64,000 nucleotides of DNA from Niastella sp. (GCA_017744515.1 JAGIBF010000032.1:1-64000), one strand, 5' to 3'. Counted from the first letter of the stretch, positions 25,325 through 34,738 are shown. Numbers and translations are program-made. Notes: generated by a model from the letters alone, not told the origin.

Positions 25325-27701
25325 TATCACCTGCCTTGCTTTGCCTTATAATATCATTGGCTGTGCCGGTGGTGAGCCCGATCCTTATGATTATTTCGTT
25401 TCTTTCTTCAACAGGAACAATGCAGATGCTAAAGGTTACGAACCTTTCTATTATACCAATTACCAATTTCTCTACCAGGAGAAGGAACCCGTGGAAACGG
25501 CCGATCTTACTTCTGCCGAATGGGCGGGTTATGGCAACAACAGCTTTACCGTCAATGACGCCCGCGCCTTTGTGGTGGACTATACGCGTAAGGACCTTTC
25601 CAGCCTGTATTATCACCTCGAAAAGAACCAACCTTTACAGGTGCCCGATTCTGTGAAGAACAATGGCATGACCAAATGGTTTATGAATAGTAAAGACCTG
25701 GAAGCATTGGGTTATATCCTGTATGCCAAACAAGTGGAGCCCAACGTTACCGGCGGCTGGACCACCTGGGACCCTATCGAGCGGGATACTGCGAAGATGG
25801 GCAAGCTCATCAAGAATGGTCAGCAGTTGTATGCAGTAGCCAAGAACAATGCCATCAAATTAAGATTCGCTTACCAGGTGATCAGGCTGGCCCATTATAG
25901 CCAACGCTACGAGGATTGCCTGCGCTGGTATGAAGAGCTGGTGAAGCCCAATACTACGCCCAGCGTACTGCACGACCTCAGCCTTGGCCTGAAAGCCGGC
26001 GCACTGATGCGTACAAACCGGAAAGCAGAGGCTGCTGTTATGTTCAGCCAGCTATTTAGTAAAAGTGAATTGAAGCGTGTATCGAACTATATGAGTTTCG
26101 ACTGGTGTGTAAAGCGCTTCGATGAAAAGAACCGCAATGACTTACAGGCACTTTGCAAGACCAATGAAGACAAAGCCAACCTGCTGGGCCTCTTTGCCCT
26201 GGGCAGCAACCGCAATGAACTCAATACCCTCAAAAAGATATACCAGTTATCACCCAATGCTGCCCTGCTGGAAATCCTCGCCACCCGCGAGGTGAACAAG
26301 CTGGAGGAATATTACTTTACACCTGCCCTTCAATTTCAGCAAGGCAAAAAAGAAAGCAACATCGGCTATACAAGCATCAATCCTACCGATAGCGCATTTA
26401 TTGTTTACCGCAATGAAACGAAAGACCTGTCTGCTTTTTGCCAGCAGGTAGCCGCCAACAAAACCGTGAACAACCAAGGGCTCTATGCACTTGTAGCTGC
26501 CCACACCTCCATTATTGCCGGCGACTATGCCAATGCCCGCAAGCTGCTGGATGAAAGCAAAAAGCTCAAACTATCTTCCAAACTGCAGGACCAGTGGGCT
26601 ATGAGCAATCTCCTGCTCACCATCAATACGCAGGCAACCATCGATGCCGCTTTTGAAAAGCAGTTGTTGCCTTCCTTGCAATGGCTGGAAAAGAAAGCTG
26701 CCGCGGATGGAGAATATGCCAGGTTCTATCGCCGCATCTTCAGCGATATTATCAGCACCCGGTATCAAAAGACCAACAATACCAAACGTGTTCTCAGCAT
26801 CGGCGTGGCCAACTGGATCAGCAAGGAGTTTATTAAAGATGGCTGGGGTGGCTATTACGATCCCAACGCCCTGCGTATGCTGCGTTATGAAATGACGGCC
26901 GAGCAGGTAGAACAGTTGATCCAGTTGATGGAATCCAGGAACCTGACCGACTTTGAAAAATACCTCGTAAGTCACAACGCCTTTTCCAAAGACGATGTAA
27001 ATGATGTAGCAGGCACTGCCTGGCTACGCCAGTTCAATTTTGCAGCGGCAGAAAAGTGGTTTGCCAAAGTAAGCCCTGCTTATTATCAATCGGAACCTTA
27101 TACCACTTACCTCGCCGCCAATCCCTTTGCCGATCTGATCCTCGATACGCATGCGCCTACCAAGCAGGATACGGAGAAGTATACCAAACTCAGCTTCTGC
27201 CGCAAGATGTTGAAGCTGGAACAGGAAACTAAAACCCTGAAAGACCCTGAGCAACAGGCCAGGGCTTATTATGAGATTGCCAAAGGTTTATACCATATGA
27301 GCTATTGGGGCAATAGCTGGATGCTCGTCCATTATGACTGGAGTGGCAACGATGGCTTGCGTGGCGCCAACGAGACACAACCCGGCGATAAGGAATACTA
27401 TGGTGTTTATAGAGCGGAGGAGTACTATGTGAAGGCTTTCAACACTTCCCGCGACAGGAACTTCAAGGCCCGCTGCCTGTTTATGGTCACAAAGTGCGAC
27501 CAGAAGCAAGTTCCAGTACCTTCCTGGTCACAGTACAAGGAGTATGATGATTATAATAAAGCGCAACAGCGATATAGCAAAGACATCATGGAGAATCAGC
27601 GCTTTACCATGCTGGCGATCTCTTACAGTGCTACTCCTTTTTATAAGGAAGCATTTAATACCTGCAGCTACCTGAAGGACTTTGTGACGAAGAAGAAGTA
27701 A
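25290..27701 (+). CDS. Large lipoprotein of unknown function with helical repeats
   Basis: 803 residues. Signal region residues 1-25 with a possible lipobox (NIIGCAGGE). The rest is rich in TPR-like helix pairs (AYQVIRLAHYSQRYEDCLRWYEEL, ALVAAHTSIIAGDYANARKLLDESKKL, ARAYYEIAKGLYHMSYWGNSWMLVHYDW). I recognise no enzyme motif. It overlaps the preceding lipoprotein gene by 35 bp in another frame. The two products probably form an envelope complex, with the repeats as scaffold. A strong terminator ends the unit. Confidence 0.7.
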   Translation: MSWKKFLIVCINITCLALPYNIIGCAGGEPDPYDYFVSFFNRNNADAKGYEPFYYTNYQFLYQEKEPVETADLTSAEWAGYGNNSFTVNDARAFVVDYTRKDLSSLYYHLEKNQPLQVPDSVKNNGMTKWFMNSKDLEALGYILYAKQVEPNVTGGWTTWDPIERDTAKMGKLIKNGQQLYAVAKNNAIKLRFAYQVIRLAHYSQRYEDCLRWYEELVKPNTTPSVLHDLSLGLKAGALMRTNRKAEAAVMFSQLFSKSELKRVSNYMSFDWCVKRFDEKNRNDLQALCKTNEDKANLLGLFALGSNRNELNTLKKIYQLSPNAALLEILATREVNKLEEYYFTPALQFQQGKKESNIGYTSINPTDSAFIVYRNETKDLSAFCQQVAANKTVNNQGLYALVAAHTSIIAGDYANARKLLDESKKLKLSSKLQDQWAMSNLLLTINTQATIDAAFEKQLLPSLQWLEKKAAADGEYARFYRRIFSDIISTRYQKTNNTKRVLSIGVANWISKEFIKDGWGGYYDPNALRMLRYEMTAEQVEQLIQLMESRNLTDFEKYLVSHNAFSKDDVNDVAGTAWLRQFNFAAAEKWFAKVSPAYYQSEPYTTYLAANPFADLILDTHAPTKQDTEKYTKLSFCRKMLKLEQETKTLKDPEQQARAYYEIAKGLYHMSYWGNSWMLVHYDWSGNDGLRGANETQPGDKEYYGVYRAEEYYVKAFNTSRDRNFKARCLFMVTKCDQKQVPVPSWSQYKEYDDYNKAQQRYSKDIMENQRFTMLAISYSATPFYKEAFNTCSYLKDFVTKKK

Positions 27702-27702
27702 C

Positions 27703-27741
27703 GCGAATTACAAACACGAATCAAGACGAATTACACGAATT
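27703..27741. repeat. ACGAATTACACGAATT intergenic repeat
   Basis: Three ACGAAT units between the stop codon of the 803-residue protein and its terminator; related to the tract at 3552. Confidence 0.5.
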
Positions 27742-27777
27742 AAGAAGCCCCGGCATACCACCGGGGCTTCTTTTTTT
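27742..27777 (+). terminator. Strong Rho-independent terminator
   Basis: 12-bp arms AAGAAGCCCCGG / CCGGGGCTTCTT with a 7-nt loop and a T-run. Ends the two-lipoprotein transcript; the A-run on the other side could also stop the minus-strand small gene. Confidence 0.9.
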
Positions 27778-27888
27778 GGCATATTCCGTTTGAAAGTATC
27801 CCCCAATCTGCGGATATGCCTTAGTAACATTGATACCTGTAACTGTAAACTTGTAACTGTAAAAATGTAATGATATAGCAACCTCTTT

Positions 27889-28014
27889 TTAGCGTAAACC
27901 ACGTCCACATTTAGCTTTTCCGTTAGCCGCCTGAAAAGGAGTAATAAAACGGCTGCAAGAAGATGCGAAGATCATGGTAACGATAGCGATCGAAAGAATA
28001 GTTTTAAGTTTCAT
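27889..28014 (-). CDS. Very small lipoprotein (41 aa)
   Basis: 41 residues: start MKLKTILSIAIVTMIFASSC with the lipobox Cys at residue 20, then a short tail ending in GKAKCGRGLR. Similar architecture to the 57-residue lipoprotein at 13787 (SSC lipobox, GK motif, a second Cys, basic end). Convergent with the preceding lipoprotein operon and sharing its terminator region. No known function. Confidence 0.6.
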   Translation of the reverse strand: MKLKTILSIAIVTMIFASSCSRFITPFQAANGKAKCGRGLR

Positions 28015-28522
28015 AAACGTCCAGATTGAAATTTTTAACAAGGGTTAAACGAACAATTAAACCGTAACTGTATACCGGATATCGTAAAACAATGCCAATT
28101 TTTAGCTCACCCTTTTCGGCATGCCTAAATACCTGGCAATCTTACAGTTCGACCGTCCTCTTTGATATACGTCAATCATGCCAATCCGGATTTTATTCCC
28201 ACTGAGGGAAGCGTCTGGGAAAAATTGCTTTTCGAAAGGGTACAAGACTACTTAAAGTAACAAAACGGACTTCTTGAGCTGTGAAGCAAGGGCAAGCCAG
28301 AGGCTTGCAAATAGCCGTCACCAGCGAGACGCTGGCGACAGGAAGCTGGAAGCAGCATAAAAAAAGAATCCGCCCATGGAAATGAGCGGATGAAGTTTAT
28401 GTTTAATAAACCGTCCAATATGTTTAGGTGATCCCGCGGAGCGGGACAGGCTCCACCGGCTTTGGTAAGCCATAACCAGTTCTGCTTCCAAAGCCAGTCA
28501 GATCAGGTCGATTGTTTTTAGT
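28015..28522. other. Non-coding gap with hairpins and a terminator
   Basis: No convincing gene. The left part is AT-rich and may hold the promoter of the 41-residue lipoprotein. Around 28290-28340 there are small hairpin repeats (GCAAGCCAGAGGCTTGC; CCAGCGAGACGCTGG). The nrdJ terminator is at 28359, and at 28440 a GATCCCGCGGAGCGGGAC palindrome is followed by CAGGCTC, related to elements at 45171 and 62586. Confidence 0.6.
28359..28391 (-). terminator. Terminator of nrdJ
   Basis: On the minus strand: ATCCGC, CAT/ATG inner pairs, GCGGAT, then TTCTTTTTTT. Lies 132 bp past the nrdJ stop. Confidence 0.75.
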
Positions 28523-31500
28523 TTAGCTACAACCCATGCTGTTGCCACAGTTCAGACATTTGTAGCAAGTACCGCTACGGATGGTGATATGACCACAGGT
28601 ATTACAAGCCGGTGCATCGCTTTGCATGCTCTTGGCAGCTGCATTCACCGCATCCAGGCTTGCTTCGGCCTTCACCGGGCGGTAAGATGACTTTACCGGC
28701 TCGGAATCCGCAGGCTTGGTATTCTTGGGCCCTGCTACAATGCGCACATCACTCAGTTCGGGCTTTTGATCGTATTCCAGTGAAGTAGGAATTTCATCCC
28801 AGTCATCCGTTCCGGTGTTCATCACTTCCGGTTTGTCCAGCACATGCACCAGGTCGGTGCGACCGAGGTACTCATACGCCAGCGCGCGGAAGATGAAGTC
28901 AACAATAGAGGTAGTGCTCTTGATATTCGGGTGGTCCACCATGCCGGCGGGCTCAAAACGGGTGAACACGAATTTCTCTACAAACTCTTCCAGCGGCACA
29001 CCATATTGTAAACCGATAGAGATCGAAATAGCAAAGCAGTTCAACATGCTGCGCATGGTAGCGCCTTCTTTCGCCATATCGATAAAGATCTCTCCTACTG
29101 TTCCATCGGAATATTCACCGGTACGCAGGAACATCGCCTGGCCGTTGATCTTGGCCTTCTGGGTAAATCCTCTGCGTTTGGCCGGTAAGGTCCTACGCTC
29201 CACAATGCTTGCAAGCTTACGCTTCAGCTTGGTATCGGGAGATGCCTGAACGCGTTTTTGCACTTCTTCCAGCAACTCGTCGATAGTGAGCTTGCTCATA
29301 TCTACAATATGTGACTCTACAGTAGTTGAAGCACTTGCAACAGCTGTTTCTTCGGACTTTCCGTCTTCCTGACTTTCGGACTTTTTCTTCTTATCGCTCT
29401 TGTTGCTCAGCGGCTGGCTCAGTTTAGAACCATCGCGGTACAGGGCGCAGGCTTTCAGGCCCAGCTGCCAGCTCATCATGTAAGAATCGGAGATCTCTTC
29501 TACGCTCGCCTCATTGGGCAGGTTGATGGTCTTGGAAATGGCGCCACTCAGGAAAGGCTGTGTACCGGCCATCATGCGGATGTGGCCATGTGCATGGATG
29601 TAGCGTACACCTTTCTGACCGCACTTATTAGCGCAATCAAATACAGACAGGTGCTCATTCTTTAAATAAGGCGCGCCTTCCACTGTCATGGTACCGCATA
29701 CATAATCGTTGGCGGCTTCGATTTGCTCATCGGAGAAGCCCAGTGCTTCCAGCAGGCTCCATTCGAAGTTGAAATATTGCTCGGGTTTGAAACCAAGACG
29801 TTGTAAACATTCTTCGCCGAGGGTATATACGTTGAATACAAAACCGACCTCGAAAGCAGAACCTACAGCGGCATCCAGCTTCCTGATCTCTTCTGCAATA
29901 AATCCTTTTTCGCTCAGTGTCTGGTGATTGATGTGCGGTGCTCCGGCAAATGTTCCGGCGCCTACTGCATACTTTACAATAGTATCAATCTCTTTGGCTT
30001 TGTAACCGAGGTTCTTCAGCGCGGTGGGAACTGACTGGTTGATGATCTTGAAGTAACCACCACCACTCAGTTTTTTGAATTTCACCAGCGCAAAGTCGGG
30101 CTCTACACCAGTGGTATCGCAATCCATTACCAGACCGATGGTGCCGGTAGGTGCGATCACGGTTGTTTGCGCATTGCGGTAGCCGTATTGCTCACCCAGC
30201 TTCACTGCATCATCCCAGGCTTTGGTAGCAGCCTTCAGCAGGTAAGCGGGGCAATACTGTGCTTTAATACCCACGGGCTTAATGCTTAACGCTTCATACT
30301 CACCGGCATCATAAGCAGCCAGGCGGTGGTTGCGCATCACACGCAGCATGTCCTGCTTATTCTCTTCATACTTCGCAAAGGGCCCTAAGATAGAAGCCAG
30401 CTCTGCGGAAGTTTTGTAAGCAATACCCGTCATGATTGCCGTGATAGCGCCGGCAATTCCACGGGCTTCTTCGCTGTCATAGGCAATTCCCATTACCATC
30501 AACATAGAGCCAAGGTTGGCATAGCCAAGCCCCAGCGTTCTGTAATCGTAGCTAAGCTGTGCTACTTCTTTGGAGGGGAATTGTGCCATCAGTACGGACA
30601 CTTCCAACACCACTGTCCACAGGCGACAAGTGTACTCGAAGCCTTCTACATCGAAGGTGTTGGTAGCTTCATCATAGAACTTACGGAGGTTTGCGGAGGC
30701 AAGGTTACAGGCCGTATTATCGAGAAACATATACTCGCTGCACGGATTGGAAGCATTGATGCGACCACCCTGCGGGCAGGTATGCCATTCATTGATCGTA
30801 GTGTCATATTGAGTGCCGGGGTCGGCGCAACGCCAGGCGGCATAAGAGATCTGGTTCCATACTTCTTTGGCAGGAATGCGCTTCATCACACGACCATCGG
30901 TCCTTGCCTTCAGTTCCCAATCAGCACCAGCTTCCAGTTTCTCAAAAAACTCGTTGGGTATACGTACAGAGTTGTTAGAGTTTTGACCGCTCACAGTACG
31001 GTAAGCTTCTCCTTCATAATCACTGGCATATCCTGCAGCAATGAGGGCGCCTACTTTCTTTTCTTCTTCTACTTTCCAGTTGATGAAGTCCATGATCTCG
31101 GGGTGATCGAGGTCGAGGCACACCATCTTGGCAGCCCGGCGGGTAGTGCCACCGCTCTTAATAGCCCCTGCTGCACGGTCGCCTATTTTCAGGAAGCTCA
31201 TGAGGCCGCTGGAAGTGCCGCCACCGCTCAGCTTCTCCCCTTCTCCACGCACCTGGGAGAAGTTGGTACCTACGCCACTACCATATTTGAAGATACGTGC
31301 TTCACGTACCCACAGGTCCATCAAACCACCATCGTTCACAAGGTCATCGCTAACGCTTAATATAAAGCAGGCATGTGGCTGGGGGCGTTCGTAGGCTGAA
31401 GTGGATTTTTTTAATTGTCCGTCTACAGGATCTACATAATAGTGTCCCTGTGGCTTTCCGGTGATGCCATAGCTTTCATGCAAACCGGTATTGAACCATT

Positions 31501-31909
31501 GTGGGCTATTGGGAGTACAAGCTTGATTAATAATGCAGTATACTAACTCTTCATAGAAGACCTGAGCATCTTTGGCAGAAGCAAAATAACCATAGCGTTC
31601 GCCCCATACCCTCCAGCAATTGGCCATACGGTGAGCGACTTGCTTAACGGAAGTCTCACGGCCTAAAGAACCGTCAGCCTGGGGAACACCCGCTTTGCGG
31701 AAATATTTTTGTGCAAGGATATCGGTAGCAATCTGGCTCCACTGTTTGGGTACTTCTACATTGGTCATTTCGAAGACAACCTCTCCGCTTGGATTCCGGA
31801 TCACCGACGAGCGATAATCATACTCAAACTGGTCAAACACACTTACATCATCTTTGGTGAAACGCCGGCTAAACTGCAAGCCTTTTGGAGATTGCTTCTT
31901 ATTAGTCAT
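28523..31909 (-). CDS. nrdJ: Adenosylcobalamin-dependent ribonucleotide reductase (class II)
   Basis: 1128 residues. It reduces ribonucleotides to deoxyribonucleotides using a B12-derived radical, independent of oxygen. Seen: SGQNSNNSVRIPNEFF, the active-site region NPCSEYMFLDNTACNLASANL near residue 380-400, VIAPTGTIGLVMDCDTTGVEPDF, and the C-terminal Cys-rich tail with CNTCGH...CYKCLNCGNSMGCS, which serves as the reducible/zinc-like tail. No intein. An acidic/Lys linker (KSDKKKKSESQEDGKSEE) precedes the last third. I found no cobalamin-riboswitch box upstream. A terminator follows at 28359. Confidence 0.95.
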   Translation of the reverse strand: MTNKKQSPKGLQFSRRFTKDDVSVFDQFEYDYRSSVIRNPSGEVVFEMTNVEVPKQWSQIATDILAQKYFRKAGVPQADGSLGRETSVKQVAHRMANCWRVWGERYGYFASAKDAQVFYEELVYCIINQACTPNSPQWFNTGLHESYGITGKPQGHYYVDPVDGQLKKSTSAYERPQPHACFILSVSDDLVNDGGLMDLWVREARIFKYGSGVGTNFSQVRGEGEKLSGGGTSSGLMSFLKIGDRAAGAIKSGGTTRRAAKMVCLDLDHPEIMDFINWKVEEEKKVGALIAAGYASDYEGEAYRTVSGQNSNNSVRIPNEFFEKLEAGADWELKARTDGRVMKRIPAKEVWNQISYAAWRCADPGTQYDTTINEWHTCPQGGRINASNPCSEYMFLDNTACNLASANLRKFYDEATNTFDVEGFEYTCRLWTVVLEVSVLMAQFPSKEVAQLSYDYRTLGLGYANLGSMLMVMGIAYDSEEARGIAGAITAIMTGIAYKTSAELASILGPFAKYEENKQDMLRVMRNHRLAAYDAGEYEALSIKPVGIKAQYCPAYLLKAATKAWDDAVKLGEQYGYRNAQTTVIAPTGTIGLVMDCDTTGVEPDFALVKFKKLSGGGYFKIINQSVPTALKNLGYKAKEIDTIVKYAVGAGTFAGAPHINHQTLSEKGFIAEEIRKLDAAVGSAFEVGFVFNVYTLGEECLQRLGFKPEQYFNFEWSLLEALGFSDEQIEAANDYVCGTMTVEGAPYLKNEHLSVFDCANKCGQKGVRYIHAHGHIRMMAGTQPFLSGAISKTINLPNEASVEEISDSYMMSWQLGLKACALYRDGSKLSQPLSNKSDKKKKSESQEDGKSEETAVASASTTVESHIVDMSKLTIDELLEEVQKRVQASPDTKLKRKLASIVERRTLPAKRRGFTQKAKINGQAMFLRTGEYSDGTVGEIFIDMAKEGATMRSMLNCFAISISIGLQYGVPLEEFVEKFVFTRFEPAGMVDHPNIKSTTSIVDFIFRALAYEYLGRTDLVHVLDKPEVMNTGTDDWDEIPTSLEYDQKPELSDVRIVAGPKNTKPADSEPVKSSYRPVKAEASLDAVNAAAKSMQSDAPACNTCGHITIRSGTCYKCLNCGNSMGCS

Positions 31910-32378
31910 AAGGTTAGTAATTAATAAGTTTACAATTAATAAAAATGATTGCTATCGAAGTCTTCAGATAGGGGGTAGGAGGAGACGAAAATATCTTCCC
32001 GCTACGAAATTCCAATGGTGTAAATATTAACATCAACATGCCTTAATGTGGATAAGATACTGGTTTCCGCACTGGCATTATCTTTCTCGATTCATTGAAT
32101 TTTTGACGCAGGTTTTGGGGCAAATTTTATTTGGTTTTCACTGATAAAAAAAGTATGTTGAAAGTGGCCACAGACCGTAATTTCACCATCTTTCAAGCGT
32201 ACCTTTTCTATCATGATTTTACGATAAGAATTATCAAAGTCTATGAGTAACAACAACCTCTGTAAAACATAGTTTGATACATCTACATGTATATTTCGCG
32301 TGTTTTTCTAACCTCGTTTTAATCTTGTGTTTTAAATTCATGGCATTGCTTTAGTGCTTTTATTGTTTTTTTGTAAGC
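31910..32378. other. Divergent intergenic region nrdJ / DUF2490 gene
   Basis: AT-rich, about 470 bp. It contains one short open frame on the minus strand (32092-32214) and no clear consensus promoter, riboswitch or tRNA. GGGAAGATATTTTCGTCTCC-like dyad near 31980 could fold as an RNA hairpin in the nrdJ leader. Confidence 0.5.
32092..32214 (-). CDS. Possible small protein (40 aa)
   Basis: Frame of 40 residues from ATG 32214: MIEKVRLKDGEITVCGHFQH and onward, ending KPASKIQ. The same frame stays open upstream to about 32304 and reads like ordinary protein (NIHVDVSNYVLQRLLLIDFD), but without an ATG there. It could be a small gene, a start-less remnant, or chance. No Shine-Dalgarno seen. Confidence 0.3.
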   Translation of the reverse strand: MIEKVRLKDGEITVCGHFQHTFFISENQIKFAPKPASKIQ

Positions 32379-33119
32379 ATGAACTACAGGAACATCGTTA
32401 TCATCATCGGATTGCTATTGCCTTTTATGAACCGCGCTATGGCGCAAACTCAATTTGTGGGTTGGTTTGCGAGCTTCAATACATTCAAAATCAATACCAG
32501 GTTCAGTATACATGGTGAGGTGCAATTGAGGAGCACCGATCAGCTGGATCATTTACAAACATTATTATTAAGAACAGGTCTCAATTATCATGTGAACAGC
32601 AGGCTTATGATTACAGCTGGCTATGGGTATATTCCTAATCGCCGGGTGCTGGCAGGCATAGCTGGTTATGCGCCTGAGAGTCGTATTTTTGAACAACTAC
32701 AATACACGCATCCATTAGCGCTGGGTCAGAGCAAAGGCACACTGGCACACCGATTGCGCATAGAACAGCGGTTTATACCGAAATCATACATTCAAAACAA
32801 TGAGTTTAAGAACGATGGGAATGTATATTCCAACCGGGTACGGTATTTCATCCGGAATATAATGCCCCTCCATGCCTGGTCGGATAAGGGTACAGCTCCC
32901 TTCCTGGCGCTCCAAAATGAGGTATTTGTGAATGTGGGCGATAAATCGGGCGTTAACGGGGAGTTCTTTGACCAGAATCGGGCATATATAGCCTTTGGAT
33001 ACCGCTTTCACAAGAAATTCGACGCAGAACTTGGCTATATGAACCAATATGTTAACGGGCGTGACAAAGCTTTTACGAATAACCACATCGTACAAGTAGC
33101 AACTTACGTACGTTTATAA
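32379..33119 (+). CDS. DUF2490 outer-membrane beta-barrel protein
   Basis: 246 residues with a signal peptide ending in MAQTQ (residues 1-23). The rest is a chain of amphipathic strands typical of DUF2490: WFASFNTFKINTRFSIHGEVQLRST, LLLRTGLNYHVNSRLMITAGYGY, HRLRIEQRF, VRYFIRNIMPL, FVNVGD, and a last strand ending in an aromatic-poor VATYVRL. Twelve or so strands would fit an outer-membrane barrel. Function unknown. Followed after 80 bp by the prenyltransferase-like gene. Confidence 0.82.
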   Translation: MNYRNIVIIIGLLLPFMNRAMAQTQFVGWFASFNTFKINTRFSIHGEVQLRSTDQLDHLQTLLLRTGLNYHVNSRLMITAGYGYIPNRRVLAGIAGYAPESRIFEQLQYTHPLALGQSKGTLAHRLRIEQRFIPKSYIQNNEFKNDGNVYSNRVRYFIRNIMPLHAWSDKGTAPFLALQNEVFVNVGDKSGVNGEFFDQNRAYIAFGYRFHKKFDAELGYMNQYVNGRDKAFTNNHIVQVATYVRL

Positions 33120-33199
33120 GGCGATTATCCACATCGTTAATTAACTGCGTGAAAGCCAAAAACTTTTCGCATTTTTGTAACCGATCCAATAGCTAAGGC

Positions 33200-33958
33200 A
33201 TGACGAATCGTATATACCAATCTCTGCTACTACAGAAAGCGAAAGGACATAAGTCGTTTGCCGTACTCATTGATCCCGACAAGGTAAATGCGGCGAAAAT
33301 AGATGAACTGACGGCCCTCGCGGTAGATGCAAGGGTGGATTACCTGTTTATTGGCGGCAGCCTGGTTATTTCGAACCAGTTGGACGAAGTGGTGCAACAG
33401 GTTAAAAAGAATTGTGATATTCCCGTGATCCTCTTTCCCGGCAGCCCTTCCCAGGTTTCCCGTTATGCCGATGCTTTATTATACCTCTCCGTCATATCAG
33501 GCAGAAATCCAGAATTGTTGATCGGTCAGCATGTGATATCCGCCCCATTTGTCAAGCAAAGCGGGCTGGAGATCATTTCCACCGGTTATATGGTGATCGA
33601 TGGTGGCGCCCCTACTACGGTTTCTTATATCAGCAATACGGCCCCCATTCCGGCCGACAAGAACGAAATAGCCATGTGTACCGCCATGGCCGGCGAAATG
33701 CTGGGCATGAAGTTGATCTACATGGATGCTGGCAGCGGCGCCCGCCGGGCCATCACAGAAAGTATGATCGAGAAAGTATCACAGGTCATTGAAGCGCCCC
33801 TCGTTATCGGCGGCGGCATCACCGACCCCGAAAAGGCCTACCGCAACTGCAAGGCCGGCGCCGACGTGATCGTTATTGGTAATGCCATTGAAAAGGACGC
33901 TTCGCTGATCAAGGAGATGAGCGCAGCTATTCATTCAGTGCCGGTGAAGGCGTCGTAA
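33200..33958 (+). CDS. Geranylgeranylglyceryl/heptaprenylglyceryl phosphate synthase family
   Basis: 252 residues, TIM-barrel GGGP synthase (PcrB) family. Motifs: FAVLIDPDKVN (Mg and phosphate-glycerol binding), VDYLFIGGSLV, IPVILFPGSPSQVS, ISTGYMVIDGGAPTTVSYIS, LIYMDAGSGARRAI, LVIGGGITDPEKAY and ADVIVIGNAIEKD, the G-G-G-I and G-N phosphate-binding ends. It joins sn-glycerol 1-phosphate to a prenyl diphosphate. In Bacteroidota the physiological product is not established. Confidence 0.93.
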   Translation: MTNRIYQSLLLQKAKGHKSFAVLIDPDKVNAAKIDELTALAVDARVDYLFIGGSLVISNQLDEVVQQVKKNCDIPVILFPGSPSQVSRYADALLYLSVISGRNPELLIGQHVISAPFVKQSGLEIISTGYMVIDGGAPTTVSYISNTAPIPADKNEIAMCTAMAGEMLGMKLIYMDAGSGARRAITESMIEKVSQVIEAPLVIGGGITDPEKAYRNCKAGADVIVIGNAIEKDASLIKEMSAAIHSVPVKAS

Positions 33959-33960
33959 TA

Positions 33961-34129
33961 TCAATAAGCCAGCTTAAAAGTTTTTCCTTCTACAAACTGT
34001 CCTTTGGAGTATGTTATCTTAATTCTCTGTTCGGCTGAGAAGCCACAGGTTTGTCCGTCTTTAAATTCTACATCATTTGTTACCACATAATCTGCTATAG
34101 ACATTAAAAATCCTCCAACGTTTCTAATA
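33961..34129 (-). pseudogene. Detached C-terminal end of the DUF4261 protein (frameshifted)
   Basis: Read in the frame one base on from the upstream gene, this segment begins right at the TAG at 34132-34130 and gives SIRNVGGFLMSIADYVVTND, then FKDGQTCGFSAEQRIKITYS and a short end. That is how DUF4261 proteins usually finish (helix, LKDGETIGF-type motif, last strands). The preceding gene ends in EMEILNSTK, exactly the sequence expected before it. A single extra base, a natural mutation, a sequencing error or a +1 recoding site would explain it. Confidence 0.7.
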
Positions 34130-34738
34130 CTATTTAGTGGAATTGAGTATCTCCATCTCTGCTTTACCAAATGCTTTCAGCCCATACGTATAGGCGGAGT
34201 TTTTTCCATCAACACTTCTAAACCCTACATATATCCATATATCGAGCGGAATTGAGTCTTTCTGCAAGGAAGCGGCCTGCTCCAGGTAATCGTCTTTAGG
34301 TATTAATAACGATTGGCTTCCCTGATAAATACCTATAGCATTCGTAGTTCGAAGCAGTGCACAAATGGCCTTTGTGAAAACGGTGAAACGTTTTACAGGA
34401 CCGCCATCGCCATTAAGAATGGAGACAATGATATGCCCTTTATGATCCTTCAGGTCTTCAACAGCCGTTCTCCAGTTGTAAGCATATTGAGCGGTTCCTT
34501 CAATATCTCCGGCTGGAACCGGCATGGGCATAAAGCTGAGCGCTACCATTTGCCCGTCCACGTCAAAGACAACAACCTCCTCTGCTCCTGAGGTCTCTCC
34601 TATTTGTGAATTATAATTCTCCCGCAGGTCTTGTACAACACTGCTAAAGCTAAATGGCTGTGCATCATGCAATAACACCATTCCGAGGATGACCTGGTCA
34701 GTTGCAGGTGTTTCTTTTTTCTTCTTTTTCCAGAACAT
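34130..34738 (-). CDS. DUF4261-domain protein, truncated by frameshift
   Basis: 202 residues from the ATG at 34738 (MFWKKKKKETPATDQ). DUF4261 features: VILGMVLLHDAQPFSFSSVVQDLRE, VVVFDVDGQMVALSFMPMPVP, GHIIVSILNG, and SAYTYGLKAFGKAEMEIL near the end. The stop TAG cuts off about 55 residues that continue in the +1 frame (33961-34129). Cytoplasmic, function unknown. It lies 30 bp after the antitoxin gene in the same direction, in an island with a decayed toxin gene. Confidence 0.75.
   Translation of the reverse strand: MFWKKKKKETPATDQVILGMVLLHDAQPFSFSSVVQDLRENYNSQIGETSGAEEVVVFDVDGQMVALSFMPMPVPAGDIEGTAQYAYNWRTAVEDLKDHKGHIIVSILNGDGGPVKRFTVFTKAICALLRTTNAIGIYQGSQSLLIPKDDYLEQAASLQKDSIPLDIWIYVGFRSVDGKNSAYTYGLKAFGKAEMEILNSTK

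Noticed and set aside
28523..31909. Intein or recoding in nrdJ
   Set aside because: All motifs are in order without an inserted block; the low-complexity linker is a normal feature.
31910..32378. Cobalamin riboswitch upstream of B12-dependent nrdJ
   Set aside because: I looked for the B12 box (GCCACTG / AGYCMGGAGACC-type) on the minus strand and found none.
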